A DNA stretch of 45,295 nt from Pseudomonadota bacterium (GTDB taxonomy: Bacteria > Pseudomonadota > Gammaproteobacteria > Burkholderiales > Methylophilaceae). Below the pieces are notes generated by a model. The model was not told where the DNA came from. It searched no databases and saw nothing but the letters and a program-made list of their open reading frames with translations. The position numbers were made by a program, and so were the translations under genes. Of this stretch, positions 20,349 through 28,517 are shown in pieces (position 1 is the stretch's first letter; every line of letters begins with the position of its first letter). The stretch is from assembly GCA_029781535.1 (NCBI GenBank), contig JAKOWL010000091.1:1-45295 (forward strand), read 5' to 3'.

Positions 20349-23078
20349 ATGTTATCAGCCCTATTTAAAAAACTCTTTGGCAGCCGTAATGAAAGGCTCG
20401 TCAAGGAATACGGTCAAATCGTCAAAAAGATCAATGCCCTGGAACCCAGCATTCAAGCGCTGAGCGATGAAGCGCTGCGTGCCAAGACAGATGAGTTCAA
20501 GCAACGCTATCAAGCTGGTGAAAAGCTGGAAGCGCTGTTGCCAGAAGCCTTTGCTGTTGTGCGGGAGGCTGGCAAGCGCGTGCTGGGTATGCGCCATTTT
20601 GACGTGCAGCTGATTGGCGGCATGGTGCTGAATGCAGGCAAGATCGCCGAAATGAGTACGGGTGAAGGTAAAACGCTGGTGGCTACATTGCCGACCTACC
20701 TGAACGCCTTGACCGGCAAAGGTGTGCATGTGGTGACTGTGAACGATTACCTGGCAAAGCGTGACGCCGAGTGGATGGGCAAGATTTACAATTTCCTGGG
20801 CATGACCGTCGGTATCAATCTGTCCCAGATGCCGCATGACGCCAAGCAGCAGGCCTATGCTGCAGATATCACCTACGGCACCAATAACGAATTCGGCTTC
20901 GACTATCTGCGTGACAACATGGTGTTCAGCCAGCAGGAACGCGTACAACGCGGCCTGCATTACGCGCTGGTGGACGAAGTGGACTCGATCCTGATCGATG
21001 AGGCGCGTACGCCATTGATCATTTCAGGACAGGCTGAAAGTACCGTGGATCTGTACAGGGCCATCGATGCGGTAGCCAAGCAGCTCGTCAAACAAGCGAC
21101 AGAAGATGGCGCAGGCGATTACTGGGTGGATGAAAAAGGCCAGAACGTCACCATGAGCGAAGCGGGTCACGAGCGCGCTGAACAGATACTGGAAAGCTCC
21201 GGTTTGCTGCCAGCTGGTTCCAGTCTGTACGAGGCGGCCAATATCACGCTGGTGCATCACCTGTATGCTTCCCTGCGGGCGCGCAACCTGTTCCATCGCG
21301 ACCAGCATTATGTGGTACAAAATGGCGAGATCGTGATCGTGGATGAATTCTCCGGCCGCAAGATGCCTGGCCGCCGCTGGTCCGATGGTCTGCATCAGGC
21401 CGTGGAAGCCAAAGAGGGTGTGGAGATTCAGAAAGAGAACCAGACACTGGCTTCCATCACCTTCCAGAACTATTTCCGTATGTACAAGAAACTGTCCGGT
21501 ATGACAGGTACTGCGGACACCGAAGCGTATGAGTTCAACCAGATCTATGGACTGGAAACCGTGGTCATCCCAACGCATCGTCCAAAAATCCGCAAGGATG
21601 CGATGGACAAGGTGTATCGCACGACTGCGGAAAAATACAAAGCGGTGATTGATGACATCAAAGACTGCCAGACACGCCAGCAGCCAGTGCTGGTAGGCAC
21701 GACCTCGATCGAGAACTCGGAGATCATTTCAGACCTGCTGAACAAGGCAAAACTGGAACACCAGTTATTGAACGCGAAACAGCATGAGCGCGAAGCGCAT
21801 ATCGTCGCGCAGGCTGGGCGTCCAGGCGTCATCACCATTGCAACCAACATGGCGGGCCGTGGTACGGACATTGTGCTGGGTGGCAGTCCTGAGCCGGAGA
21901 TTCAGGCGGTAGAAGCAGACGAATCATTGTCTGCCGAGCAGAAACAGGAAAAGGTCGCACAGCTCAGGGCAGAGTGGCAACAGCGTCACGAGCTGGTGAA
22001 AGCCGCTGGCGGCCTGCACATCATCGGTACCGAGCGTCATGAGTCCCGCCGCGTGGATAACCAGCTGCGCGGCCGTTCCGGCCGTCAGGGCGACCCAGGT
22101 TCCAGCCGTTTCTATCTCTCGCTGCAGGACGATTTGCTGCGTATCTTCTCCGGCGACCGTGTGGCTGCCATCATGGAACGCCTGAAAATGCCGGAAGGCG
22201 AGGCGATTGAGCATGCCATGGTCACCCGCGCTATCGAGAACGCACAGCGCAAGGTGGAAGGCCGCAACTTCGATATCCGTAAACAGTTGCTGGAATACGA
22301 TGATGTATCCAACGACCAGCGCAAAGTGATTTACGAACAGCGCAACGAGCTGCTGGAAGCCGTGGATATCGGCGATACCATCACTGCAATGCGCCATGAC
22401 GTGCTGCTGGATATGTTCAGTAACGCCATCCCACCGGGCAGCGTGGAAGAACAATGGGATATCTCAGCGCTTGAAGAGTCCATCAAATCGGAAACTGGCC
22501 TGGAGATGCCAGTCGCGAAATGGCTGGAAGAGAATCCTGATTTGCATGAAGAGACGCTGCGCGAGCGTATCTTCGAGATTGCAGATAACAGCTACGTTGC
22601 CAAGGAGCAATTGGCCGGTGCAGAGACCATGCGCAATTTCGAGCGCACTGTCATGCTGCAAAGCCTGGATCACCACTGGCGTGAGCACTTGGCTGCGCTG
22701 GATCACCTGCGTCAGGGCATCCATCTGCGCTCCTATGCACAAAAGAACCCTAAACAGGAATACAAGCGCGAGGCTTTCCAGTTGTTTGAAGGTCTGCTGA
22801 ACACCGTCAAGAGCGAAGTCACCAAGATCACCATGCTGGTACAGGTACGCACTCAGGAAGAGCTGGCAGAGCAAGAAGTGCAGCACGAAGAAGTCTCCAA
22901 CGTGCAGTATCAGCACGCGGATTATGACGAAGCCTTGGCCAACCCGACCGATGCAGAAGAAACCCAGCTTGCCAGTGGTCAGCCGGTGATGCGCGAAGGC
23001 TCCAAAATAGGCCGTAACGATCCATGCCCATGCGGCTCCGGCAAGAAATACAAAAACTGCCATGGGGCATTGAGCTAA
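20349..23078 (+). CDS. secA: Preprotein translocase ATPase SecA
   Basis: 909 residues, full length. It is the ATPase motor that drives unfolded preproteins through SecYEG. Visible: [22 protein letters not shown]-terminus, Walker [19 protein letters not shown] box [16 protein letters not shown], helicase motifs [22 protein letters not shown] and [15 protein letters not shown] with [12 protein letters not shown], the scaffold/wing region, and the C-terminal zinc SEC-C motif [20 protein letters not shown]. The start is fixed by homology to SecA N-termini, not by the RBS, which is displaced behind a hairpin. No secM-like gene lies upstream; the M23 peptidase does. Confidence 0.98.
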   Translation: MLSALFKKLFGSRNERLVKEYGQIVKKINALEPSIQALSDEALRAKTDEFKQRYQAGEKLEALLPEAFAVVREAGKRVLGMRHFDVQLIGGMVLNAGKIAEMSTGEGKTLVATLPTYLNALTGKGVHVVTVNDYLAKRDAEWMGKIYNFLGMTVGINLSQMPHDAKQQAYAADITYGTNNEFGFDYLRDNMVFSQQERVQRGLHYALVDEVDSILIDEARTPLIISGQAESTVDLYRAIDAVAKQLVKQATEDGAGDYWVDEKGQNVTMSEAGHERAEQILESSGLLPAGSSLYEAANITLVHHLYASLRARNLFHRDQHYVVQNGEIVIVDEFSGRKMPGRRWSDGLHQAVEAKEGVEIQKENQTLASITFQNYFRMYKKLSGMTGTADTEAYEFNQIYGLETVVIPTHRPKIRKDAMDKVYRTTAEKYKAVIDDIKDCQTRQQPVLVGTTSIENSEIISDLLNKAKLEHQLLNAKQHEREAHIVAQAGRPGVITIATNMAGRGTDIVLGGSPEPEIQAVEADESLSAEQKQEKVAQLRAEWQQRHELVKAAGGLHIIGTERHESRRVDNQLRGRSGRQGDPGSSRFYLSLQDDLLRIFSGDRVAAIMERLKMPEGEAIEHAMVTRAIENAQRKVEGRNFDIRKQLLEYDDVSNDQRKVIYEQRNELLEAVDIGDTITAMRHDVLLDMFSNAIPPGSVEEQWDISALEESIKSETGLEMPVAKWLEENPDLHEETLRERIFEIADNSYVAKEQLAGAETMRNFERTVMLQSLDHHWREHLAALDHLRQGIHLRSYAQKNPKQEYKREAFQLFEGLLNTVKSEVTKITMLVQVRTQEELAEQEVQHEEVSNVQYQHADYDEALANPTDAEETQLASGQPVMREGSKIGRNDPCPCGSGKKYKNCHGALS

Positions 23079-23263
23079 TGGCTGCCGAACAGGAAATCGA
23101 ATCACCTTGTATCGGCGTCTGCAGTATCGATGATGCGACAGGTTTTTGCCAGGGCTGCTACCGCACGCTGGATGAGATTCAGCAATGGTGGGACATGGAT
23201 AACGCCGCTAAGGCAGCCGTGGTTAAAGCGGCAGAAGAGCGAGAAGCCGCAGTGTTTGATTGA
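23078..23263 (+). CDS. DUF1289 family small cysteine protein
   Basis: 61 residues. [28 protein letters not shown] (read in parts: [15 protein letters not shown]) is the four-Cys DUF1289 signature, probably binding a metal. The ATG overlaps the secA stop by one base (TAATG), so translation is coupled to secA. Function unknown. A terminator follows 23 bp after the stop. Confidence 0.88.
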   Translation: MAAEQEIESPCIGVCSIDDATGFCQGCYRTLDEIQQWWDMDNAAKAAVVKAAEEREAAVFD

Positions 23264-23285
23264 CAAGCGGGTTCAACACAAGCAA

Positions 23286-23309
23286 AAGCCAGCGCAAGCT
23301 GGCTTTTTT
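23286..23309 (+). terminator. Rho-independent terminator after secA-DUF1289
   Basis: AGCCAGC (23287-23293), GCAA and GCTGGCT (23298-23304) are followed by a run of T. Confidence 0.9.
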
Positions 23310-23354
23310 ATTTGGTCTTTATTTTTCATTATGGACGCAATGCCTCTGGAATCC

Positions 23355-23408
23355 GCATCCAGATTGGCTTGCAGGGCAGGTGTTTTGGTAATGAATGCGC
23401 GTGCGCAT
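23355..23408. repeat. Dispersed 54-bp intergenic repeat, copy 2
   Basis: It begins GCATCCAGATTGGCTTGCAG and contains TTTTGGTAATGAATGCGCG. It ends in the palindrome ATGCGC-GT-GCGCAT. It aligns gaplessly with copy 3 at 40711-40764 (about 40 of 54 identical) and copy 1. Confidence 0.65.
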
Positions 23409-23424
23409 AAAGGAATCATCCGTC

Positions 23425-23443
23425 ATTCCGCGAAGGCGGGAAT
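23425..23443. repeat. Degenerate dRS3-like ATTCC...GGGAAT palindrome
   Basis: ATTCCGCGAAGGCGGGAAT matches the widespread ATTCCCGCGAAGGCGGGAAT-type repeat, with one C missing from the left arm. Such repeats are scattered through many proteobacterial genomes. Confidence 0.55.
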
Positions 23444-23486
23444 CCAGTTTGATTGAGAAAAGCTGTCGGTCTCGCCCGACTGTCGA

Positions 23487-23520
23487 CCCTATTTCTTTTG
23501 CGCAGCCAAAAGAAATAGGG
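23487..23520. repeat. Strong intergenic stem-loop
   Basis: CCCTATTTCTTTTG pairs with CAAAAGAAATAGGG around CGCAGC, a 14-bp perfect stem. It is followed by GGAAAGAAAAGGCTGCC. No T-run follows on the + strand, so it looks like a mobile or conserved repeat rather than a terminator. Confidence 0.6.
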
Positions 23521-23662
23521 GAAAGAAAAGGCTGCCCCGCTGCCGCGTATTTCCTTCGGTCTTAGCGCAATGCTGGTACGGCTGCGGAACTCGCGCTTTC
23601 AGCGCTCAGACAGTCCTTGCCGTTTCGCCCAGCTTATGCTCAAGCCTCAGGCGCGGCAAGGG

Positions 23663-23744
23663 GTTTAGGGTGGATGTGCGTAGCTCAGTGAATTTAAGAA
23701 AGATTACCATAAGGCAGATTACACTTAGTTAATCCACCCTAAAC
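23663..23744. repeat. 13-bp inverted repeat around 56 bp
   Basis: GTTTAGGGTGGAT at 23663-23675 is the exact reverse complement of ATCCACCCTAAAC at 23732-23744. The enclosed 56 bp encode nothing obvious. It could be a MITE-like remnant or a long hairpin. Confidence 0.6.
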
Positions 23745-23769
23745 TTACTAGGCGGGCTTGAATGATGGG

Positions 23770-24000
23770 TCAATTCCCATATAGAACCATCACTATGAGT
23801 AGAGAAAGCATTAGTAAGGCAATAGCAATCTTTTGAGCTAATAAAAAAAATCCTTTATTGTTTTGTCCTTCAAGGAATTTTCTAAGTGGGTGTTCAATAG
23901 GTAAAGTTTTTGTAAAGACGTGGTATGTACCTATTAGAACTCCAAGCGCTCCCAGTAGTGCTAGCCAATATAATAATTTACCAGCCATATACCCAGACAT
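23770..24000 (-). CDS. Small two-helix membrane protein, AT-rich
   Basis: 76 residues, or 72 from the internal Met5. Two membrane helices (about 8-27 and 53-74) are joined by a basic loop (KTLPIEHPLRKFLEGQNNKG). I do not recognise it. Composition is AT-rich compared with the flanks, and the adjacent intergenic island carries repeats, so it may be acquired. It lies 82 bp downstream of the RiPP partner gene on the same strand, but no functional link can be read. Confidence 0.55.
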   Translation of the reverse strand: MSGYMAGKLLYWLALLGALGVLIGTYHVFTKTLPIEHPLRKFLEGQNNKGFFLLAQKIAIALLMLSLLIVMVLYGN

Positions 24001-24082
24001 ATACTTAACTCTAATCCAAAGTAACTATCGTAAATGACGGAAAGTTTTTCGTCAAAGGGGCTTTCTTACAGAGCAAGAAAAA

Positions 24083-24844
24083 CTATGTTTTTGCTATTTT
24101 CTGGCTGCCAGTTATCGCGCCTTGTTGCAGCAAGTCTTGCAGAATTTGCTGGCCAAATTGTACGATTGCTTCTGGCTGTGGGTGGTTGAGGGTTTTGGCG
24201 ATTTCCAGCAATGCCTGCTTGCCGTTGATGGTGTGTAGCTGGATTTGGTTGAGCAGTTGGTAGGTGATGGCGTTGAGTACGATGAATTTGATTTCAAACT
24301 GATCGTCGCGATATATCAGGATATGCGTAGATTCTGGCTCAGCCATTTTGTGTCGTTTGGAGAGCATGTGCACCGGATAGTCGTATTCAAGTAGTAAATG
24401 CGCCGGGTTGAGGATAGGGCGTTCGTTCAGCAAGTCAGGTTGCGCGCTTAAAGGTGGCGTTTCGGTATGCCCAGTGGTATTCCCACTCACATCCATAGTA
24501 CTTACATGCAGTTCTGCCCATTCGTAATGGGCGAGTTGTTTCAGGTGTTCCGCAACGGGCTGTGTATCCAGATATTTCAGGAACTGTGCCGGAATCTCGC
24601 GAAAGTATGGCGTCTCTGAGCCATGTCCGGCAAAGAAACCGCGCACCAGCTTGCGCCAGGCGCGGGCGCCGAATATCTGCCGGCAAACCGGAAAGCAGGC
24701 TGAAACCGAGGCGAAGATGTTGTTGAATACGATTTCGCGATACACCCCCATGCGGCTATCCACTACGCGGGCGGGTTTTTTGTTTGCCTGTGGGTTGCGG
24801 ATGTGAGCGGTGAATTCTGCCTGATATTTTTGGAATCCCAACAT
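24083..24844 (-). CDS. HvfC-like (DUF2063) partner protein of the RiPP-modifying enzyme
   Basis: 253 residues. The N-terminus LGFQKYQAEFTAHIRNPQ, then GVYREIVFNNIFASVSACFPV and the segment around FGARAWRKLVRGFFAGHGSETPYFREIP (read in parts), are typical of DUF2063 proteins. These pair with DUF692 enzymes, probably recognising the precursor peptide and presenting it for modification. The C-terminal half is divergent, as usual. The start lies 2 bp after the DUF692 stop, so the two are translationally coupled. Context makes the assignment strong. It is the last gene of the sigma-anti-sigma-precursor-enzyme-partner operon. Confidence 0.85.
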   Translation of the reverse strand: MLGFQKYQAEFTAHIRNPQANKKPARVVDSRMGVYREIVFNNIFASVSACFPVCRQIFGARAWRKLVRGFFAGHGSETPYFREIPAQFLKYLDTQPVAEHLKQLAHYEWAELHVSTMDVSGNTTGHTETPPLSAQPDLLNERPILNPAHLLLEYDYPVHMLSKRHKMAEPESTHILIYRDDQFEIKFIVLNAITYQLLNQIQLHTINGKQALLEIAKTLNHPQPEAIVQFGQQILQDLLQQGAITGSQKIAKT

Positions 24845-24846
24845 GG

Positions 24847-25710
24847 TCAGGCTGCTTCCTGAACGCGCTGATGACGCGCCTGATATTCCGCTATCTTGTT
24901 GATTTCTGGCAGCAGTTCGGTCAGTGGCGGAATGTTGGTATCACGCTCTAGCAGTGTGGGGAAGGTGCCAAATAGGCGGTAAGCTTCGTCCAGCAGCGCC
25001 CAAACTGGGTCTATGATATCTTCGCCATGCGTGTCCACCAGTAGGTCCGGCTTTACTTGCAGGTGCCCGGCGATATGCGCATAGACGATTTTGTCTTTGG
25101 GAATCTGCCGCAGGAACGCATGTGCATCAAAGTTGAAATTGACGCTGTTGACGTAGATGTTGTTGATGTCGAGATGCAGCAGGCAATCGGCTTCGTCCAG
25201 TACCGCTTTCAGAAAGGTGACCTCGTCCATCTCAGAAATAGGTGCGGCGGCATAGAACGATGCGTTCTCGATACCGATACGTCGTCCAAGTATATCCTGT
25301 GCCTGCCTAATGCGGGTAGCGACGTATTTCACCGCTTCTTCGGTGAACGGGATGGGTAGCAGGTCGTACAGATAGCCTTGTGTATCACCGCAATAACTTA
25401 GATGTTCGGTATATAGCGGGATGTTGTACATTTCCATGAACAATTTCACCTGCTCAAGGAAACTGGTGTTCAGAGGCTTGGGGCCGCCAAGGGAAAGGCA
25501 AAGGCCATGGCAGACAATCGGGTAGCGCTCAACGAACCAGGCCAGATCATGCGCACTTTTCCCGCCTGCGCCTATCCAGTTTTCTGGCGCAATTTCCAGA
25601 AAGTTGATATTGGCGATTTCCGGCGAGTTGTAGCGGCTTTGGATCTGGGGAATCAGCTCGCGCTTTAGCCCCAAACCCGCGCCTTTGATGTTTTTGATAG
25701 TAGCGTTCAT
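24847..25710 (-). CDS. MNIO-family (DUF692) iron enzyme, HvfB/BufB/MbnB-like
   Basis: 287 residues forming a TIM barrel of the multinuclear non-haem iron oxidative (MNIO) family. Candidate iron ligands sit in conserved blocks: YPIVCHGLCLSLGG, YTEHLSYCG, GIENASFYA, LHLDINNIYVN, YAHIAGH, DTHGEDI and LLERDTNIPP. All expected His/Asp/Glu/Asn positions are present. Characterised relatives use O2 and two or three irons to convert Cys in precursor peptides into thiooxazole or oxazolone-thioamide groups. The substrate here is almost certainly the Cys-repeat peptide encoded 35 bp upstream. Note LLERD where many relatives read LIEWD. Confidence 0.92.
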   Translation of the reverse strand: MNATIKNIKGAGLGLKRELIPQIQSRYNSPEIANINFLEIAPENWIGAGGKSAHDLAWFVERYPIVCHGLCLSLGGPKPLNTSFLEQVKLFMEMYNIPLYTEHLSYCGDTQGYLYDLLPIPFTEEAVKYVATRIRQAQDILGRRIGIENASFYAAAPISEMDEVTFLKAVLDEADCLLHLDINNIYVNSVNFNFDAHAFLRQIPKDKIVYAHIAGHLQVKPDLLVDTHGEDIIDPVWALLDEAYRLFGTFPTLLERDTNIPPLTELLPEINKIAEYQARHQRVQEAA

Positions 25711-25745
25711 GCTTGCGCAATCCGCTTACAGGTTACCTTGCAAGG

Positions 25746-26135
25746 TTATTTCTTGTCGTGGTTGCCTTCTTTCATTTTTTCGGCTGAACAGGAGCCTTCC
25801 TTCATTTTCTCTGCGCTGCAGTTGCCTTCCTTCATTTTTTCAGAGTTGCCCTCTTTCATTTTTTCGGCCGAGCAGTTGCCCTCTTTCATTTTCTCAGCGC
25901 TGCAGTTGCCTTCTTTTGCCTTTGCTTCGGCGGCTTTTTTCTTGTTGGCACCGCATTTGCCTGTGGCACATTTTCCGTCTTTCATTTTGGTGTCATTTTC
26001 AGCTACTTGGTAGCCGCTGGACAGTGATTTGATGGCGAACGGATTTTCACCGGCTGCAAAAGTGGCTGTGCTTGCGCCGAGTGCGAATGCGCCGCCAACT
26101 ACTGCCAATACCAGGTTTTTTTGAGATGCTTTCAT
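25746..26135 (-). CDS. HvfA/bufferin-like RiPP precursor with EGNC repeats
   Basis: 129 residues. A Sec signal peptide (about 1-28, ending ATFAA) is followed by the family block NPFAIKSLSSGYQVAEND, then MKDGKCATGKCG (Cys56, Cys61). A Lys/Ala linker leads to tandem ten-residue repeats EGNCSAEKMK starting at 75, 85, 95 (shortened to EGNSEKMK, no Cys), 103 and 113 (EGSC). The tail is EGNHDKK. The six Cys are the likely modification sites. Known relatives carry EGKC motifs; here the repeats read EGNC. The product is probably a secreted or periplasmic metal-binding (copper?) peptide. It lies 21 bp behind the anti-sigma gene with AAGGAAAC before the ATG. Confidence 0.88.
   Translation of the reverse strand: MKASQKNLVLAVVGGAFALGASTATFAAGENPFAIKSLSSGYQVAENDTKMKDGKCATGKCGANKKKAAEAKAKEGNCSAEKMKEGNCSAEKMKEGNSEKMKEGNCSAEKMKEGSCSAEKMKEGNHDKK
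25761..25910 (-). repeat. 30-bp tandem repeat coding for the EGNC array
   Basis: Units at 25761-25790, 25791-25820, 25821-25844 (24 bp, 6 bp lost), 25845-25874 and 25875-25904, plus the start of a sixth. Units differ by synonymous changes (for example CGGCTGAACA against CGGCCGAGCA), so the peptide is conserved while the DNA drifts. Confidence 0.9.
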
Positions 26136-26156
26136 GTTAAGTTTCCTTTTCAGTCG

Positions 26157-26408
26157 TTAATTTTTGGTTGATTCAATCACATTAGCGATGCGTGCCCTGG
26201 CATCGGAAGGGAGTCTAACGTTCTCGTCGCTTTCGACGTTGACGCTCAGTTTTTTGAGCGCAGTCCGCAAGATTCTGATCTGTATTCCAAAGCGCTTGCA
26301 GTATTTGCAAATCAGCAGATGCAGTTGCAAAAAAAGTCGCTCTTTGGCAGACAGCTTACGATCTAGCGATTGCGAAAGGAGCTGGCTGGCTTGTTTGCAA
26401 GTTAGCAT
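26157..26408 (-). CDS. Zinc-finger (zf-HC2-like) anti-sigma factor, soluble and small
   Basis: 83 residues. MLTCKQASQLLSQSLDRKLSAKERLFLQLHLLICKYCKRF (read in parts: LTCKQASQLLSQ, LQLHLLICKYCKRF) holds the H-x3-C-x2-C zinc motif of anti-sigma N-terminal domains. No membrane helix follows; the C-terminal part is short and charged. It lies 10 bp behind the ECF sigma gene, so it most likely binds that sigma factor. Without a membrane segment, the signal may be cytoplasmic, for example metal or thiol redox at the zinc site. Confidence 0.82.
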   Translation of the reverse strand: MLTCKQASQLLSQSLDRKLSAKERLFLQLHLLICKYCKRFGIQIRILRTALKKLSVNVESDENVRLPSDARARIANVIESTKN

Positions 26409-26418
26409 ATCAACTCAC

Positions 26419-26958
26419 CTATAACCAATTCATTTCCAAACATTTTCTCATTCCCATCCGGGCGCGGTACAACATCACCCAAGCATTGGTCGCAGTAATA
26501 TTCAATTCCTTACAAATTTCTTCATTCTCATTTTCTTCTACATCACGCAGCATGAACAAGGCCTGCTGTTTGGCGGGCAATTTGTCGAGACATTTCTGCA
26601 ATATGGCGAGGAATTGCTGCTGTTCCAGCGCGCTGTCAGGCATGCCCCATTCTTGCGGCAGATCCGACCAGTGGCCTTGGGCATCGAAAAATTCATCCAT
26701 GTTCGCGTCTTCTTCAATCAACTCGCTGGCGGCGATTTCGCGGACGCTTTTGCGCTGCGTGTCGATGATCTTATGCTTGAGGATGCCGGTCAGCCATGTT
26801 CTGGCGCTGGATTGTTCTGCAAAGCTCGGGTTCTTGATAGCGGCCAGGAAAGTCTCTTGCACCGCATCTTCGGCCAGATGCGGGTCGCGCAGGCGAGCCA
26901 GCGCGAAGCGATACAGGTAATCGCCATGCTCACTCAGCCAGTGGTGAATGTTTTCCAT
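26419..26958 (-). CDS. ECF-type RNA polymerase sigma factor
   Basis: 179 residues from the ATG at 26958. The frame extends 54 codons upstream into the DUF1841 gene, but family proteins begin near MENIHHWLSEHGDYLYRFAL. Region 2 is DYLYRFALARLRDPHLAEDAVQETFLAA (read in parts), and region 4 is LDKLPAKQQALFMLRDVEE with NITATNAWVMLYRARMGMRKCL. It is followed by its probable anti-sigma factor and the RiPP operon, so it likely drives that operon in response to metal or oxidative stress, as seen for bufferin operons. The start lies 8 bp behind the DUF1841 gene. Confidence 0.9.
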   Translation of the reverse strand: MENIHHWLSEHGDYLYRFALARLRDPHLAEDAVQETFLAAIKNPSFAEQSSARTWLTGILKHKIIDTQRKSVREIAASELIEEDANMDEFFDAQGHWSDLPQEWGMPDSALEQQQFLAILQKCLDKLPAKQQALFMLRDVEENENEEICKELNITATNAWVMLYRARMGMRKCLEMNWL

Positions 26959-26965
26959 GCCGTAT

Positions 26966-27424
26966 TCAACCACGTCCGTCTGGCGGCGGCAAGCCTGCCT
27001 TTTTGGTAAGCAGCTGTAGATAATAGTTGTTGTCCAGCGGGGTCTGGTGGCGCTGCGCATGCCAGATCGTTTCACCCAGGCAATCCAGTATGGCATGCTG
27101 TGCTTCGTGTTCGTCCCCATACATGGCGCACAGCCGCTGATAGATGCCCGTGATGCCGATGGGCTGGTTGATGCTGATCTGTTCCAGGATGGACAGGTGC
27201 AGGCTCATGTGCAGGAAGGGATTGGTTTCTCCCAGTTCCGGAAAATACGCCTGCTGCAGATAGAGTTCCGGCTGGTTAAGGATGGCATGATATTCCGGAT
27301 GCCGTTGCATGATCTGTATGGCCATTTTTTCCAGGTCTGTCAGCGTTTGGCTGGCATTGGACTTGCGCCAAGCTTCAAAAAAGAAGTTACGTACTTCGTC
27401 GCGGCTAGGATTGAATAGACTCAT
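26966..27424 (-). CDS. DUF1841 family protein
   Basis: 152 residues from the ATG at 27424; the frame opens 31 codons earlier inside the FIST gene. SLFNPSRDEVRNFFFEAW at the start, RHPEYHAIL, the Y-x-P-E-x-G-x-x-NPFLHMSLH block and QHAILDCLGETIWHAQR mark the DUF1841 family found in betaproteobacteria and relatives. The biochemical role is unknown. It starts one base after the FIST stop and precedes the sigma factor. Confidence 0.85.
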   Translation of the reverse strand: MSLFNPSRDEVRNFFFEAWRKSNASQTLTDLEKMAIQIMQRHPEYHAILNQPELYLQQAYFPELGETNPFLHMSLHLSILEQISINQPIGITGIYQRLCAMYGDEHEAQHAILDCLGETIWHAQRHQTPLDNNYYLQLLTKKAGLPPPDGRG

Positions 27425-27425
27425 T

Positions 27426-28517
27426 TTAGGACTGATCGCAGGTGAATAACCCAAGCACGGCAGAATAATCCAGCAAGGTATTCCGCCCATGGATGGGGGC
27501 GATTTCACCGTTGCCATAAAAGCCGATGATAGGCAGCTTCGGAAACAACGTTTTGAGTAAGGCCAGGTCTTGGTCTAACCCATCGTAGAAATAAGGGCCT
27601 CTTCCCATGCATGAAAAAAATAGTGCGAAGTCTGGCGTCCTGTCTAACTGCTGTTTCAACTGACTAGCAGTTTTGACAATGTCCAGCTGGGCGCTGTCCT
27701 TGTCCCGTACTGCCCAACTTAGCCATTGTCCTGCGGCAAGCGGTTGTGCCAGTGTGACGGATTGTTCTGCCTCATTGCCGGAAATGATGGTGCAAGGCTG
27801 GTATTCTCCGCGTTCTATGCTGGCGGCCTTGTCGGCATAGACGGCTAATAACTGGTGATAAGGAATTTGCGTGGACTGCTTGTTGGCTTTTTCCCAGGCA
27901 GATTGCAGTGTCTGCAAAGCGGGGGTGTCCGCAACAGCCTTGATATCGTAGCCATGGCTGTCGGTGATGCGACGTGGGCTGGAAATGAGCCTTAATCCGT
28001 GTGATGCGGCTACTGCGCCATGTGTGTTGTGCAGAAGGATTTCACACAAGCCTTGAGTGTTGCCTTTGCCATTCTGCCAAACAGAGAAAGGGCCTCTGCC
28101 GGTTGCATCGCCGGAAACCCCGCCGAACTTCTGGATTTCTGTGGTCAGCCAGGTCGCGTTGATTGCGTTGGGGGCTACCAAGGTAAGCAGCAGATCGGTT
28201 TGGGGATGGTTGGGTGTGGCGGCTTCAAGGGAGGTTTCTCCGGTGAATACCATGGCAGCAACCGCTGCGCCATCGATGACCCAGTCTTCATCAGTAAAAA
28301 TGCCCGGCGCAGAGCAACCAATGATCTGCATGGTACTGGCTGTTTTAGCGGCAGCCCTGATAGCGGCTTCCGGGTTGCTGGCAAATGCTTCGGTCAGGAA
28401 CAGCAGGACGCTATTGGCACGGTCAGCGTCTAGCTTGTCGAGCGCTTTCTGCACAGCCTGGCTAGCCAGAAACGCGGTTGCAGCCGTACCTGTAGCTAAT
28501 CCTGTGGCGATTCTCAT
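27426..28517 (-). CDS. FIST-domain putative sensory protein
   Basis: 363 residues with FIST-N (about 35-210) and FIST-C (about 215-350). Seen: SVLLFLTEAF, QIIGCSAPGIFTDEDW, the SGDATGRGPFSVWQNG loop, and C-terminal FALFFSCMGRGPYFYDGLDQDLALL with PIIGFYGNGEIAPI (read in parts), the usual FIST-C G-x-Y-x-x-GE motif. FIST domains probably bind small molecules such as amino acids. It overlaps nth by 4 bp (ATGA) and leads into DUF1841, so it belongs to the same transcript. No output domain is attached. Confidence 0.85.
   Translation of the reverse strand: MRIATGLATGTAATAFLASQAVQKALDKLDADRANSVLLFLTEAFASNPEAAIRAAAKTASTMQIIGCSAPGIFTDEDWVIDGAAVAAMVFTGETSLEAATPNHPQTDLLLTLVAPNAINATWLTTEIQKFGGVSGDATGRGPFSVWQNGKGNTQGLCEILLHNTHGAVAASHGLRLISSPRRITDSHGYDIKAVADTPALQTLQSAWEKANKQSTQIPYHQLLAVYADKAASIERGEYQPCTIISGNEAEQSVTLAQPLAAGQWLSWAVRDKDSAQLDIVKTASQLKQQLDRTPDFALFFSCMGRGPYFYDGLDQDLALLKTLFPKLPIIGFYGNGEIAPIHGRNTLLDYSAVLGLFTCDQS

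Larger units (their letters stand above)
23310..23769. other. Gene-free repeat island
   Basis: 460 bp without a convincing gene. It holds, in order, copy 2 of the 54-bp repeat, a degenerate ATTCC/GGGAAT palindrome (23425-23443), a 13-14 bp stem-loop (23487-23520), a GC-rich stretch with many short frames, and a 13-bp inverted repeat with arms 56 bp apart (23663-23744). These resemble generic repeat families dispersed in proteobacterial intergenic regions. Confidence 0.7.

Noticed and set aside
23457-23660. Frames in the repeat island
   Set aside because: They are short, cross the palindromes and look like no known protein; the DNA matches intergenic repeat patterns.
26959-27120. N-terminal extension of the ECF sigma frame
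   Set aside because: The extra 54 codons lie inside the DUF1841 gene and do not match sigma-factor N-termini; MENIHHWL is the natural start.
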